Numbered from the stretch's first letter, positions 8,686-17,552 are shown. The stretch: DNA of 48,055 nt from Rhizobiaceae bacterium (GCA_029233925.1 JARGOX010000013.1:1-48055), one strand, 5' to 3'. The notes: generated from the letters alone by a model not told the origin. Numbers and translations are program-made.

Positions 8686-10718
8686 CAGGGTCTCCGCGAT
8701 TGCGGAGCGAAGTCTTCCATCTGGGCGACGATATTGCTCATTGTGTCGAGTGCCGGGTTCAGGCGCTCCTGCATGTCACGAACGTGCCCGAACATCCCGT
8801 CGACGGCTTTTGCGACTTCGTCGGTATAGGTTTCAAATGCCTTGCCAAGCTTTTCATCCATATCGTCCAGCCTGTCACCTTGTCCCTTTTGCCGCTCGAG
8901 CATAGTGCTAACACCCAGCAGAGCGGCCTCGATTGCTCGTGCTTCGCTGCCGAGAATTTCCTGCGCCGAGGCTAGTGCATCGGCGGCTGACTGCGCCGTT
9001 GCTTCAGCCGCTCTGGACACTGAACTTGCAGCGTGTTGCGTGCTATCCGTCATCAGGCGAATGGAGTTTTCCATGCGTTCCACGATCGAATGAATAGGCG
9101 TTGCAGCGCCAACCAGGTCGCCGGACGCTTCTTTGAAGTTTGTCGCTGCATTGCCGGAGGCCTCTGCGCCGGCTCGTACACTTTCGGAAAATTTGCGCAT
9201 GTCAGTGGAGCCCTGCTGCAGCTTCGAGACCATATCGCCCAGTTGCGCTGCAATTGACTCGATTGGGGAAATGAGTTCTCTCGTTGCTTTTTTGGAGAAT
9301 GCTTCTGCCGCATGCGATATTTCTTCTCCAGTTCTAGAAAATGCGGCAGCAACTTCTAGGCCAGCCGACCCGATATGACCGCTGGCTTCAATGCCTGCCT
9401 CCTGCATGCGCGCCTGGGCTGCCTCGGATCCGCTTTGTGCGGCTGATTCGATTTCATTTTTGAAAGCGGCGGCTGACATGCGCATATCTTCTGCGGCGGC
9501 GGACATTGCACGGGCGCCTTCACCGGTGTTGTCTCGGATTCCTTCAAGCGTCTGGTTCATGACCGACAGCAACTTCTCGGCGCCTTCGGTGAACACTCCA
9601 CCGGTGGTTTCAGCCGTCTCTGTCATCGCATTTTGCAGACCTTCCACCGCTTCTGCAACTCGGGTGGCAACGTCTTCCATTTCACTGCCCATTCGCCCTG
9701 AACTCTTGTCCATCCGGTCAGCAAGCTGGCCAATCTTTTCTCCTGCGTCAGATATGTTTTGGCTAGCCTCGGCCAAGGCAATGCCAACCTTGTCTGTCAA
9801 TTGTGTCGATAGGCCTTGCACCATGTTACCGACGCCCTCAGCCCCCATTTTTCCAACGCGGTCGACGAGAGGTGCCATCGCGACGCTAATCGAGTTTGAA
9901 ATTGCTGCTGGCAATTCTTCACGCAACGGTCGACCGATCTCAGCCACAAGTTCCATTCCGATCAATCTGAAGTGCTCACGCTGCTCGCGGGTTGCGCGCA
10001 ACTGTTCGGCCGCGAGATCCTCGAGGCTGATATAATTCAGGCGATCTTCGATGATTTTGCACAACTGATGAACCGAGCGCTCTACACCCCCATACATCGC
10101 GCGAAAGGCAATCGTGAATACAATGGAGCAGAACAGTCCGGTCAACGACATGATGAATTTTGCCGAAGCGATTTTCAGCAGAACAGTCATCGTTCTACTG
10201 TTGATTTCCGAATCCTGTGACATTGCATTGAGCGCCGAAATCAAACCCAGAAATGTGAGGAAAAGACCAATAGTAACAAAAAGACCGGGTAGAATGCGCC
10301 ATGCGCCAGCGGTGAAACCAAGGTCTTCGACATTGAGAAATGTCGACGGGCGAACTGCATTTCGGAGGATTGCGGTGTCATTCTCATCGTGTTTAACAAA
10401 GGTTTCCTTGTATTCATTCCAGGCGGTAGCCAACTGTCGGCGAGAGCGGGTGGTGGCACCGTTGTCAATTGATGCACTCAAGGGTGCGATATCGCGACAG
10501 AAATCCTCTTCTGTAGCGCTTTTCGCAATGAGCTGTCTGAGCCAACGCGCTGCTTCTGATTGTCTTGCAGTTCTCAACCAGAACAAGACAACAGCTATGA
10601 GAAGGGTAATTATAAGCGCTAGTGCAACAAGCCCAGGAGCTGCTTCGTAAACCAGCAGATTTGCCGAAAACAGAATGATATCGCGTACCAAAACGCCGAC
10701 CGAAATGAATATATTCAA
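8685..10718 (-). CDS. zorA: ZorA, MotA-like motor subunit with long cytoplasmic tail
   Basis: This is the proton-driven motor subunit of Zorya; five ZorA with two ZorB form an inner-membrane rotary complex that is believed to sense phage attack at the envelope. It has 677 residues. Hydrophobic segments lie at about 29-48 (LVALALIITLLIAVVLF), 143-165 (LPGLFVTIGLFLTFLGL) and 187-207 (FIMSLTGLFCSIVFTIAF), with an earlier weaker one near 8-24. From about residue 225 to the end it is almost entirely helical with heptad-like A/E/M-rich repeats, resembling a chemoreceptor signalling stalk. This fits the long intracellular tail known for ZorA. The start appears to be TTG 10718 with GGTGGA seven bases upstream. 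It is the first gene of the operon, and the promoter should lie in the AT-rich stretch just beyond 10720. Confidence 0.92.
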   Translation of the reverse strand: MNIFISVGVLVRDIILFSANLLVYEAAPGLVALALIITLLIAVVLFWLRTARQSEAARWLRQLIAKSATEEDFCRDIAPLSASIDNGATTRSRRQLATAWNEYKETFVKHDENDTAILRNAVRPSTFLNVEDLGFTAGAWRILPGLFVTIGLFLTFLGLISALNAMSQDSEINSRTMTVLLKIASAKFIMSLTGLFCSIVFTIAFRAMYGGVERSVHQLCKIIEDRLNYISLEDLAAEQLRATREQREHFRLIGMELVAEIGRPLREELPAAISNSISVAMAPLVDRVGKMGAEGVGNMVQGLSTQLTDKVGIALAEASQNISDAGEKIGQLADRMDKSSGRMGSEMEDVATRVAEAVEGLQNAMTETAETTGGVFTEGAEKLLSVMNQTLEGIRDNTGEGARAMSAAAEDMRMSAAAFKNEIESAAQSGSEAAQARMQEAGIEASGHIGSAGLEVAAAFSRTGEEISHAAEAFSKKATRELISPIESIAAQLGDMVSKLQQGSTDMRKFSESVRAGAEASGNAATNFKEASGDLVGAATPIHSIVERMENSIRLMTDSTQHAASSVSRAAEATAQSAADALASAQEILGSEARAIEAALLGVSTMLERQKGQGDRLDDMDEKLGKAFETYTDEVAKAVDGMFGHVRDMQERLNPALDTMSNIVAQMEDFAPQSRRP

Positions 10719-11255
10719 GTTTTTTCCACCCTCTGTCTGTCAAAAAAATCAATTAATCAAATGGGTTGATAGAGGTGGCTGCCAAAATGAGGCAACCTGC
10801 AACCCTTACGCTCGGAAATGATAATTTGCCAGTGCCTTTGGGATATTTTTGCCTTTATGAGGCGAGATGTGGGATTTATGCATTGAGTGAAGGCACCAAA
10901 TTTTGTGCCTTTACACATCCTCGGTCACCATCCTTTGGTCCAGTATCAAAGCTGAGGCGCGGCGTGGTGACGGAAACCATGGCGGGCTGGATTTCGCGGC
11001 AGAGATTCTCTGTCTAGCAGACAAGCTCGGAGGCAATTTGAAGCCCTCGAAACCCAAGCAAGTCGTGCCAAGCTTACCGATGACGCCGACGTTGAAGCGG
11101 TGCACTCGGAGCAAAACTGACCCTATCTTGCAGCACTTTGGTGGCATGACGGAAAACTCCCATTTGAAGGTTTGGATAACGAACACGCGTGGATCCGCGA
11201 CCACTGGAAGGTGAAATGGAAATTTGGAAAGCTCAATTGCTTATACGCTGTAGCA
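10719..11255. other. region between zorA and the integrase, with zor promoter area
   Basis: No intact gene is seen in about 540 bases. The part nearest zorA (10720-10770) is AT-rich and should hold the minus-strand zor promoter, but I cannot fix its boxes with confidence. The remainder carries a decayed plus-strand reading frame, listed separately. Confidence 0.5.
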
Positions 11256-11285
11256 TTATTCGTCACTATTTTGCGCGTGATGTGA
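10971..11285 (+). pseudogene. possible decayed ORF beside the integrase
   Basis: One plus-strand frame, lacking a good start codon, reads a helix-rich segment (RQARRQFEALETQASRAKL) to an in-frame TGA at 11118-11120. It then continues as a protein-like Trp-rich stretch (ALWWHDGKLPFEGL and HAWIRDHWKVKW) to a stop at 11283, overlapping the integrase 3' end on the other strand. Regained reading after the stop suggests a small gene broken by a nonsense mutation, but chance is possible. The family is not recognised. Confidence 0.25.
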
Positions 11286-12464
11286 CCAAGCCTCCATCAT
11301 GTCCCTACGTTGTTCCAAAAGGTCAGTGCGGTGGTAGGCGGCTTCTGTTGAGCTCTTGATTGTATGCGCCAGTGCCCGCTCAGCTAGTTCTCGAGGGTAA
11401 CCCTGCTCGGAAGCCCAGTCGCGGAATGTCGACCGGAAACCATGGGCGGTGGCCGTACGTCCCGCGGCATCGCTCTGCACTTTGTGATCACGCAGGAGCT
11501 TGGTAAGGACCATGTCGCTTAGTGGTGTGCCTTTTCGTGACACAAATACCAAACCTGTGTCTGGGTGCCCTTCTTGAAGGCTGTAGAGTATCTCCAGTGC
11601 TCGCGGGGACAATGGAACACGATGAGCAACCTTGGCTTTCATTCTGTCAGCTGGAATAGTCCAGATTGCCTGATCCAGGTCGATCTCCTCCCACCGCATG
11701 CCACGTATTTCACCGGATCGAACGGCTGTAAGGATGAGCAGCTCAAGCATGAGCTTGCCTTGGGTAGGCGACCCGCTGTGCAAGATCTTTGAAAAGAAGA
11801 TCGGTAAGTTCTGCCAAGGCAGGGCAGGGTGATGTTCAACCCGCTCTCGCTTGCCGGGTTGCTTTGCAAGAAGTTTGTCGACCACGCCAACCGGGCTTGC
11901 CACAATATGGTCTTGGGCAGCGCACCAATTCATGACCGTGTCGCACCGTTGACGCACACGCGAAGCCGTTTCAGGTTTTGTCAGCCAGATGGGCTTGAGG
12001 CATCTGGCAAAGTCAGAAGCACGCAGGTCTATAACCCGAATGGTGCCTATATGCGGGATAACGTATTTTTCGAGGGTATTGATCCATTGGTCCGAGTGTT
12101 TGGCACTGCGAAAACCCGGACTAAGTTCGGCATACACCTGACGCGCAGCCTGCGCAAAAGTTGGCATGGCCAACACACGTTGGCTTTGTTCCTTCTGTGC
12201 ACGCCTGGCTTCCAAAGGATCCATTCCAGTCTCTAAAAGTCGGCGGCATTCAAAAACCGTATTACGGGCATCACGAATTGAAACCTCTGGATATCGCCCC
12301 AAGCCCATGTCCCGGCGTTTGCCGGTGATTGGAGAGACATAGCGAAAGATCCACTTCCCAACCCCGACTTTGCCGGAAGGAAAAAGGTAGAGCCCGCGCG
12401 TTGCCGCGTCTGAGAGAGCTTTACTGTCGGGTTTGATTTTTCGTGCTTGCAAGTCAGTTAGCAT
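11256..12464 (-). CDS. tyrosine-type site-specific integrase (DUF4102/P4-like)
   Basis: This recombinase inserts and excises the genomic island carrying the defence genes. It has 402 residues. An N-terminal arm-binding DUF4102 domain (about 1-90, with GKWIFRYV and MGLGRYPEVSIRDAR) leads into a SAM-like core-binding domain (about 100-190) and the catalytic domain. The catalytic residues are all visible: Arg249 in TAVRSGEIRG, a beta-hairpin Lys in MKAK, His341 and Arg344 in HGFR, His367 in ALAHTI and the nucleophile Tyr377 in AYHRTDL. The length is normal for P4-type integrases, so it should be active. It is convergent with nothing and sits upstream of zorA on the same strand, with its 5' end facing the presumed right boundary of the island. 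Such enzymes usually target tRNA 3' ends, but no tRNA gene is visible here. Confidence 0.93.
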   Translation of the reverse strand: MLTDLQARKIKPDSKALSDAATRGLYLFPSGKVGVGKWIFRYVSPITGKRRDMGLGRYPEVSIRDARNTVFECRRLLETGMDPLEARRAQKEQSQRVLAMPTFAQAARQVYAELSPGFRSAKHSDQWINTLEKYVIPHIGTIRVIDLRASDFARCLKPIWLTKPETASRVRQRCDTVMNWCAAQDHIVASPVGVVDKLLAKQPGKRERVEHHPALPWQNLPIFFSKILHSGSPTQGKLMLELLILTAVRSGEIRGMRWEEIDLDQAIWTIPADRMKAKVAHRVPLSPRALEILYSLQEGHPDTGLVFVSRKGTPLSDMVLTKLLRDHKVQSDAAGRTATAHGFRSTFRDWASEQGYPRELAERALAHTIKSSTEAAYHRTDLLEQRRDMMEAWSHHAQNSDE

Positions 12465-13198
12465 TTGAACATCAGCCCATCATACAGCCCATCATTATGA
12501 GCGCGATTGAATGAGACAGATTGATATGGCTTAGAGATTGAAACAGCAACATCACATTGAAAAGAAATACTAAAATGATACGTATTGAGGCATATTGAGA
12601 TCGGATAATATCCATAAATGGCGGATCTCCTCTCCGCCATTTAAACTTCATTTTTTTCAGCGGGTTAGAGCGTTCCAGGCGTGCGACTGGTTTTGTAGTG
12701 GTTGCTGCCGCGCGTATTTTGGTCATGGAACGGTGTTGGCAGCCGCGTGCGCACGACTTGAAAACGGAAAAACCCAAATGCGCGATCGACCGTTGCGCAA
12801 CTGAACTGCAGAAGGCTTGAATTTACCTGCCGCCGACCCCCCATTTTCAATGAACTGGTACAAAGCGGCGCAGTTTTCAAAGAGAACGTGTTTATGTGTT
12901 TTGATGGTGGTGCGCACCTGACTCAGAATGCAAAAGGCCGCAAAGTTGAATGCGAGCGACAAAATCATCAAATATATAGCCGGATTGCTGACACTGGCCG
13001 AAGCATTGGGCAAGGTTTCGAAAGCCTGCCAGGTAGTGAGCTGTTCACGCGACACGCCATTTACCGATGAAGACTTTGTGGAATCCCTTCATGAGCGCAC
13101 CAGCCGCAAGCTGAGCCTGGCCAACAGGGTGCATGAGGCCGCGCTGCGCCCAGTGACACCAGTGCCGGGGCCCGATCGCCTGCCAACGACCGTCATTT
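12465..13198. other. intergenic region upstream of the integrase; likely island boundary
   Basis: This stretch of about 730 bases has no gene I can support. The first 150 bases are AT-rich and should hold the integrase promoter and arm sites. A perfect hairpin lies at 12616-12642 and is listed separately. Two overlapping small frames are open: minus 12723-13055, with a hydrophobic segment (AIYLMILSLAFNFAAFCIL), and plus 12928-13209, which is helical but has no ribosome binding site. Neither has recognisable homology, and being antisense to each other at most one could be real. Confidence 0.45.
12616..12642 (+). repeat. perfect 10-bp inverted repeat next to the integrase (terminator or att site)
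   Basis: AAATGGCGGA and TCCGCCATTT are exact inverted repeats separated by seven bases, followed on the plus strand by AAACTTCATTTTTTT, as in a rho-independent terminator. No plus-strand gene precedes it. The right arm plus loop reads CCTCTCCGCCA, which resembles the 3' end of a bacterial serine tRNA. The site could therefore be a truncated tRNA 3' end plus its terminator left at an attachment site. No T-arm is present, so this second reading is speculative. Confidence 0.4.
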
Positions 13199-13852
13199 TC
13201 ACCTCATGAAAATGTTGACCGATCCATCGTCATTCACACTTGCCGCAACAACGAACTTCAGAGGCACGCCTTCGTTGTAGAGATTCTGCGCGAGAGACTT
13301 GTTCCCGGCCAATGATGATCGCAGTTTTTCAACGTCCTTTTCATGCAGTCGCAGCGCCGTTTTCAATACGTCGCTCTTTGCGCCTTGAAAGACGACGGAT
13401 ACATTGATCACGTTGAGCTGCGGATCGGTGTCCATATTCTCCAGCTGTTTGGCAACATCGGCAGACTTGGCGATCATCCCCACGATCTGGTCGATTTCCG
13501 CGCCAGCTTCGATTGCCTTTTCCGTACGTGAAATTTTTCCGTTTTCGTCGACACCGCTCTTTTGCTCCGGCAAGGCGCCTGGGGGAATAATTGGCATCGT
13601 TCCCACTTGAGGCGCTGGCGCTTCGATTTCCCTGTCACCAACTTTAGGAGGCTTGATGACGCCATCGCAATTGTTGAGCTGGTCGGTCAAACTCTCAATG
13701 GCATCATTGTTTTTCGGGTCGGTGTTTGTATCAGCGCGGCAGTTCTGGGCCGGAATTACTTCGTCGGCATTCATATCCGTCTGCGAGTATGCCTGGGGAA
13801 CAATGGCAGCAAAGGAAACCATAGAGGTCAGGAATAACAATTTCATTTTCAT
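13199..13852 (-). CDS. secreted protein of unknown function
   Basis: This 217-residue protein has a clear Sec signal peptide (KMKLLFLTSMVSFAAIVPQ, cleavage probably after AYS or near residue 23). The mature part begins with a low-complexity Asn/Asp-rich segment containing two cysteines (QNCRADTN and NNCDGV), which could form a disulphide. A Pro-rich linker and a helical region (about 115-150) follow, and the protein ends in a small alpha/beta region (NVINVSVVFQGAK to SVNIFMR). I do not recognise the family. It lies outside the integrase on the chromosome side and reads alone on the minus strand, with no partner gene. ATG at 13852 or 13846 may be used. Confidence 0.7.
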   Translation of the reverse strand: MKMKLLFLTSMVSFAAIVPQAYSQTDMNADEVIPAQNCRADTNTDPKNNDAIESLTDQLNNCDGVIKPPKVGDREIEAPAPQVGTMPIIPPGALPEQKSGVDENGKISRTEKAIEAGAEIDQIVGMIAKSADVAKQLENMDTDPQLNVINVSVVFQGAKSDVLKTALRLHEKDVEKLRSSLAGNKSLAQNLYNEGVPLKFVVAASVNDDGSVNIFMR

Positions 13853-14453
13853 TCTTTTGCCTTTCTGACGATTACGTCACGGACCGGGTTTATGTTGGAT
13901 AACGCTTCCCTGCCGCAATAGTTCCCAAAGGGTAGCCTCCATTAACCGGTATTCGCCATTTGGATTGCCTCACGAAACGGTCGACATCCCGGGTGGATCG
14001 TCCAGTTCATTTCCAATATGGTCTGCTGTCGCAGTTACCCAATTCGTGCTTGACGCCGGCAAGGCGGTGGTCTGGCGTGCAAAGTCATGATTTGGCTCCG
14101 CACCCAACAAAGTTCGCCCGCTGCACGTATTAGACACTGGATTTGGAGGTGTTTCCGCTCCCATTCCTGCGCTATGTGATGGGCTGTGGCGATTGGAGCG
14201 CGTGGCAGGTCTCTTGCGAATGTATCTGGCCTTTGCGGCAGCAGCCCGGCCCGGCGCCGCAGCAAAGAGGCTCATCCATCCGTTTACAATCTTTCCAAGG
14301 CATTCTGTCTCCGCCCAATGCAAAAGCGCCAACCCGGCACCGTTATGAATCGTCGGCTGTCTGCCACTAAAGTCAGGCATTGCAATTGCGATCTGCAGGC
14401 ATAGCTAAGAGGCAAGCAACGCCTCTGGCGCCTGATCACAGAAGGATCCTACC
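13853..14453. other. intergenic, about 600 bases, no supported gene
   Basis: Short frames are open on both strands here, but none has a ribosome binding site, domain motif or sustained protein-like composition. The right end must contain the promoter for the reductase gene, whose ATG is preceded by GAAGGATC. I see no repeat or RNA gene. Confidence 0.5.
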
Positions 14454-15485
14454 ATGACACAATCCACCACCAGGAACCGCAGATTTGTTCTGGCCGAACG
14501 CCCCAGGGGCGAACCCAACGACACGACGCTGCGTCTGGAAACCGCAGATGTGCCGACCCCGGGTGCGGGGCAGATGTTGCTGCGCAATGAATATCTATCA
14601 CTTGATCCATACATGCGCGGACGGATGAGCAATGCGCCGTCCTATGCGGCCCCGGTGGAAATCGGCGCGGTCATGGTCGGCGGTACGGTCGCGCAGGTTG
14701 TGCGCTCCGACCTCGACGGTTTTGCTGAAGGCGACTGGGTGGTGGCCTTCGGCGGGTGGCAGGATTATGCCCTGTCGGACGGCACTGGTGTGATCAATAT
14801 GGGCAAGGATCCGAAGAACCCGTCCTGGGCGCTTGGGGTCTTGGGGATGCCGGGCCTGACCGCCTGGGCGGGCCTGACCCAGATCGGTCAGCCAAAAGCC
14901 GGTGAGACCCTGGTGGTCGCCGGGGCCAGCGGCCCCGTGGGCGCAACCGTGGGCCAGATCGGCAAGATCCTCGGGCTGCGTGTCGTGGGTATCGCCGGCG
15001 GACCGCAGAAATGTGCGCATGTGGTGGATACCCTGGGGTTTGACGCCTGTATCGACTACAAGGCCGAGGGCTTTCCCAAGACGCTGAAAGCTGCGGTTCC
15101 CGATGGTATCGATATCTATTACGAGAACGTCGGCGGCGCTGTCTTCGACGCGGTGATGCCCCTGCTGAACACCTCTTCCCGCATCCCGGTCTGCGGTCTC
15201 ATCTCGCAGTATAATGCAACGTCACTGCCGGAGGGACCGGATCGGATGAATCTCCTGTTGGGCACAATCCTGCGCAAGCGGATGACGGTGCGTGGCTTTA
15301 TCGTTTTCGACGACTTCGGCCACCTTTATCCGGAATTTGCAAAGCAGATGGGCGATTGGGTAAGCCAGGGCAAAATCAAATATCGCGAGGAAGTGATCAC
15401 CGGATTGGAACAAGCCCCCGCGGCATTCGTTGGTCTGTTGAGAGGCGAGGCATTCGGCAAGCGCGTCATCAAGCTGAACGACTGA
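14454..15485 (+). CDS. NADP-dependent oxidoreductase, CurA/zinc-free MDR family
   Basis: This is a medium-chain reductase of the zinc-independent type that reduces alpha,beta-unsaturated ketones or aldehydes with NADPH (CurA, YncB and leukotriene B4 dehydrogenase relatives). It has 343 residues. The N-terminal GroES-like part carries the family block LSLDPYMRGRMS (about 50). A Rossmann domain holds the nucleotide-binding loop VVAGASGPVGATVGQIGKI (about 155), and ENVGGAVFDAVMPLL (about 223) is the typical substrate/cofactor-side motif. The zinc-binding cysteines are absent. It is followed 24 bases later by a DJ-1/PfpI protein, and the pair look like a carbonyl-stress detoxification operon. The start is preceded by AAGGATC. 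Substrate is not determined. Confidence 0.9.
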   Translation: MTQSTTRNRRFVLAERPRGEPNDTTLRLETADVPTPGAGQMLLRNEYLSLDPYMRGRMSNAPSYAAPVEIGAVMVGGTVAQVVRSDLDGFAEGDWVVAFGGWQDYALSDGTGVINMGKDPKNPSWALGVLGMPGLTAWAGLTQIGQPKAGETLVVAGASGPVGATVGQIGKILGLRVVGIAGGPQKCAHVVDTLGFDACIDYKAEGFPKTLKAAVPDGIDIYYENVGGAVFDAVMPLLNTSSRIPVCGLISQYNATSLPEGPDRMNLLLGTILRKRMTVRGFIVFDDFGHLYPEFAKQMGDWVSQGKIKYREEVITGLEQAPAAFVGLLRGEAFGKRVIKLND

Positions 15486-15509
15486 CACCAACACAGAGGC
15501 AATTTATTC

Positions 15510-16184
15510 ATGAAAATTCTCATGGTACTCACATCCCACGATCAACTGGGAGACACCGGCAAGAAAACCGGCTTCTGGCTCGAGGAATTTGCGGCGCCCT
15601 ATTATGTGTTCAAAGATGCAGGCGCTGAAGTTACGCTGTCTTCGCCGAAGGGCGGCCAGCCGCCGCTGGATCCTTCCAGCGATTCCAACGATGCCCAGAC
15701 CGCAGCTACCGAGCGCTTCAAGGGCGATGAAGCCGCCCAGAAGGAACTGGCGCAGACGTCCGTGCTCTCCACCGTCTCCGCTGACGGTTTTGACGCAATC
15801 TTCTATCCTGGGGGCCACGGCCCGCTGTGGGACCTGGCAGAAGATGGCCACAGCAAGACGTTGATCGAGGCCTTCGCAGCCAGTGATCGGCCCATCGGCG
15901 CCGTGTGTCACGCGCCGGCGGTGTTCAAGCATACCAAAGGCGCCGACGGCAAGCCGTTCGTTTCCGGCAAGAAGGTCACCGGTTTTACCAATACCGAGGA
16001 AGAAGGTGTTGGCCTGACGGATGTCGTGCCCTTCCTGGTCGAGGATATGCTGACGGCCAATGGTGGCGAATACCATAAAGGCGCTGACTGGGCCTCTTTC
16101 GTGGTGACAGACGGCAAGCTGGTGACAGGCCAGAATCCGGCCTCGTCCGAAGAGGCCGCACGCAAATTGCTGGGTCTTCTGTAA
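15510..16184 (+). CDS. DJ-1/PfpI family protein (type 1 glutamine amidotransferase-like)
   Basis: This is a DJ-1/PfpI superfamily protein of 224 residues, closest in length and motifs to the HchA-like/GATase1 group that acts on glyoxal-type aldehydes or glycated groups. The nucleophile is Cys133 in GAVCHAPAVF, and the acidic residue before it sits in FYPGGHGPLWDL. The N-terminal KILMVLTSHDQLGDTGKKTGF is the family start and KLVTGQNPASSEEAA the conserved end. It shares an operon with the CurA-like reductase, supporting a role against reactive carbonyls; that role is inferred. A strong hairpin follows nine bases after the stop. Confidence 0.9.
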   Translation: MKILMVLTSHDQLGDTGKKTGFWLEEFAAPYYVFKDAGAEVTLSSPKGGQPPLDPSSDSNDAQTAATERFKGDEAAQKELAQTSVLSTVSADGFDAIFYPGGHGPLWDLAEDGHSKTLIEAFAASDRPIGAVCHAPAVFKHTKGADGKPFVSGKKVTGFTNTEEEGVGLTDVVPFLVEDMLTANGGEYHKGADWASFVVTDGKLVTGQNPASSEEAARKLLGLL

Positions 16185-16192
16185 CATCAGAA

Positions 16193-16223
16193 AGTAGGGC
16201 GATCGTGATGCGATCGCCCTACT
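16193..16223 (+). terminator. perfect 13-bp stem-loop after the DJ-1/PfpI gene
   Basis: AGTAGGGCGATCG and CGATCGCCCTACT are exact inverted repeats around a five-base loop, directly after the stop codon. The stem is very stable, but no T-run follows, so it may act as an mRNA-stabilising structure or a factor-assisted terminator rather than a classic intrinsic one. Confidence 0.65.
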
Positions 16224-16670
16224 GCCCAGAACCCGCTGCCACGGGCGGCTATCAATAATAGCAGTCACGTTCCCCTTGCTTTAGCATTGTTCGCCGTAGG
16301 CTCACGTCACCAGTGAAGACCAAAGGGGTTCGCATGCTATCGGCCCAAGCGCATCCCCAGCTTTCAGGCCCATGCTTTCAAAAAGTGGAAAGTCCGCTGC
16401 CAGCGTTGTACGGCTTTGCCATGCCCCATCAACAAAGTCCAACAGGAGTAGTTTTACCTGATCCAACGCGGATAATCAGTATAGGTCATTGAGAAATTAT
16501 TAGTGATTTTCGATGACGCTGTGTATGCTTGCGTTCAGGCAATGCAATCGGTTGAGCTGCAAACAAACGCGACCACCCAATGAGTCGCTTGCCAGCTGAC
16601 GTGCTTTGGATCAACCGACAGGGGCCAGGGCACTACGATAAAGATCAAATGGGGGGCGGACATTCTGTCG
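16224..16670. other. intergenic, about 450 bases, promoter region of the amino acid operon
   Basis: No gene is supported here. The stretch should contain the promoter and operator of the racemase-transporter operon. No regulator gene for that operon lies nearby, and I could not identify a convincing -35/-10 pair or a riboswitch fold by eye. Confidence 0.45.
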
Positions 16671-17552
16671 ATGAGAACTTGGGCCGCGCTTGCTCCCGAA
16701 CGGGGCAGGCCATTTATCAAAATGCACGGGCTGGAAAATCACTTTGTGTTCGTCGATGGCCGCGCGACGACCTATCAGCCCACCCCTGAAGAATCTGCCC
16801 ATATCTGCAACCCCGGCACCGGCGTTGGCGCCGATCAACTGCTTGTTGTTCAGCCGCCGACGGCCGAGGGTGCCAAGGCTGGTGCCTATGCCTTCATGCG
16901 GATCATCAACATCGACGGAAAAGACGCCGAAGCCTGTGGAAATGCCACCCGCTGTTTTGCCTGGCTGATGCTGGAGGAAACTGGACGCAACGACATCATT
17001 GTGGAAACCGTTGTCGGGCCGCTACGCTGCCAGCGCGTGGGACACAAGCGTGTCAGCGTCGAAATGGGCCGTATCACGACGCAGTGGGACGCCATTCCGC
17101 TGGCCCGACCTGCGGACACATTGCATCTGGATGTTGAAAATGGCCCACTGTCAGACGGAGTTGCACTGAATATCGGCAACCCGCATGTGGTCTATTTCGT
17201 AGATGACCTGGATGCGGTCGACATGGCGTCGGTTGCGCCAAAAATCCAGAATGACCCGATGTTTCCCCAAAAGGTCAGTGTGGGTGCCGCACAGGTTGTG
17301 CGCGATGATTACATCCGCTCCATCGTGTATGAGCGCCCGGGATTGCTGACCAGGGCCTGCGGCAGCGGCGCCTGCGTTGCCGTGCGGGCCGCGCAATTGC
17401 GCGGATTGACCACAAGAAATCGCGTCACGGTGGCGTTGCCTGCGGGCTCGGTCGACATAGAGATCGACTTGGACTACTCTGCCGTGTTGACAGGGCCGGT
17501 GGAATTTTGCTTCAGCGGAATGCTTCCAGGACCAGAACGGGACCCGGCATGA
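16671..17552 (+). CDS. diaminopimelate epimerase (DapF)-family racemase
   Basis: This is a cofactor-independent, two-cysteine amino acid epimerase of the DapF fold, 293 residues. The N-terminal block [16 protein letters not shown] corresponds to the DapF start, with Glu and His where biosynthetic enzymes usually read GLGNDF. The first catalytic Cys is in [13 protein letters not shown] and the second in [17 protein letters not shown] 16671 is the only in-frame start before the conserved block, though its ribosome binding site is weak. The stop overlaps the ABC ATPase gene by ATGA. Genes after it encode an amino acid importer and two D-amino acid oxidase-like enzymes. I therefore infer a catabolic paralogue that racemises an imported amino acid, rather than the housekeeping lysine/peptidoglycan enzyme, which cannot be excluded. 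Confidence 0.85.
   Translation: MRTWAALAPERGRPFIKMHGLENHFVFVDGRATTYQPTPEESAHICNPGTGVGADQLLVVQPPTAEGAKAGAYAFMRIINIDGKDAEACGNATRCFAWLMLEETGRNDIIVETVVGPLRCQRVGHKRVSVEMGRITTQWDAIPLARPADTLHLDVENGPLSDGVALNIGNPHVVYFVDDLDAVDMASVAPKIQNDPMFPQKVSVGAAQVVRDDYIRSIVYERPGLLTRACGSGACVAVRAAQLRGLTTRNRVTVALPAGSVDIEIDLDYSAVLTGPVEFCFSGMLPGPERDPA

Noticed and set aside
8685-10718. zorA as a flagellar motA or methyl-accepting chemotaxis gene
   Set aside because: The MotA-like membrane part fused to a very long helical tail and followed by zorB, zorC and zorD fits Zorya; there are no HAMP or chemoreceptor hairpin motifs and no flagellar genes.
12616-12760. Possible tRNA-Ser gene next to the integrase
   Set aside because: Only a CCTCTCCGCCA-like 3' end is seen on the plus strand. 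An anticodon-arm-like stretch nearby is on the other strand, and no T-arm or D-arm fits. I kept only a low-confidence attachment-site idea.
12928-13209. Plus-strand 93-codon frame as a gene
   Set aside because: There is no ribosome binding site and no motif, and it is antisense to another open frame of similar quality.
17507-17548. Earlier start of the amino acid ABC ATPase
   Set aside because: The extension encodes the end of the racemase in another frame; ATG 17549 gives the normal length and an ATGA overlap.
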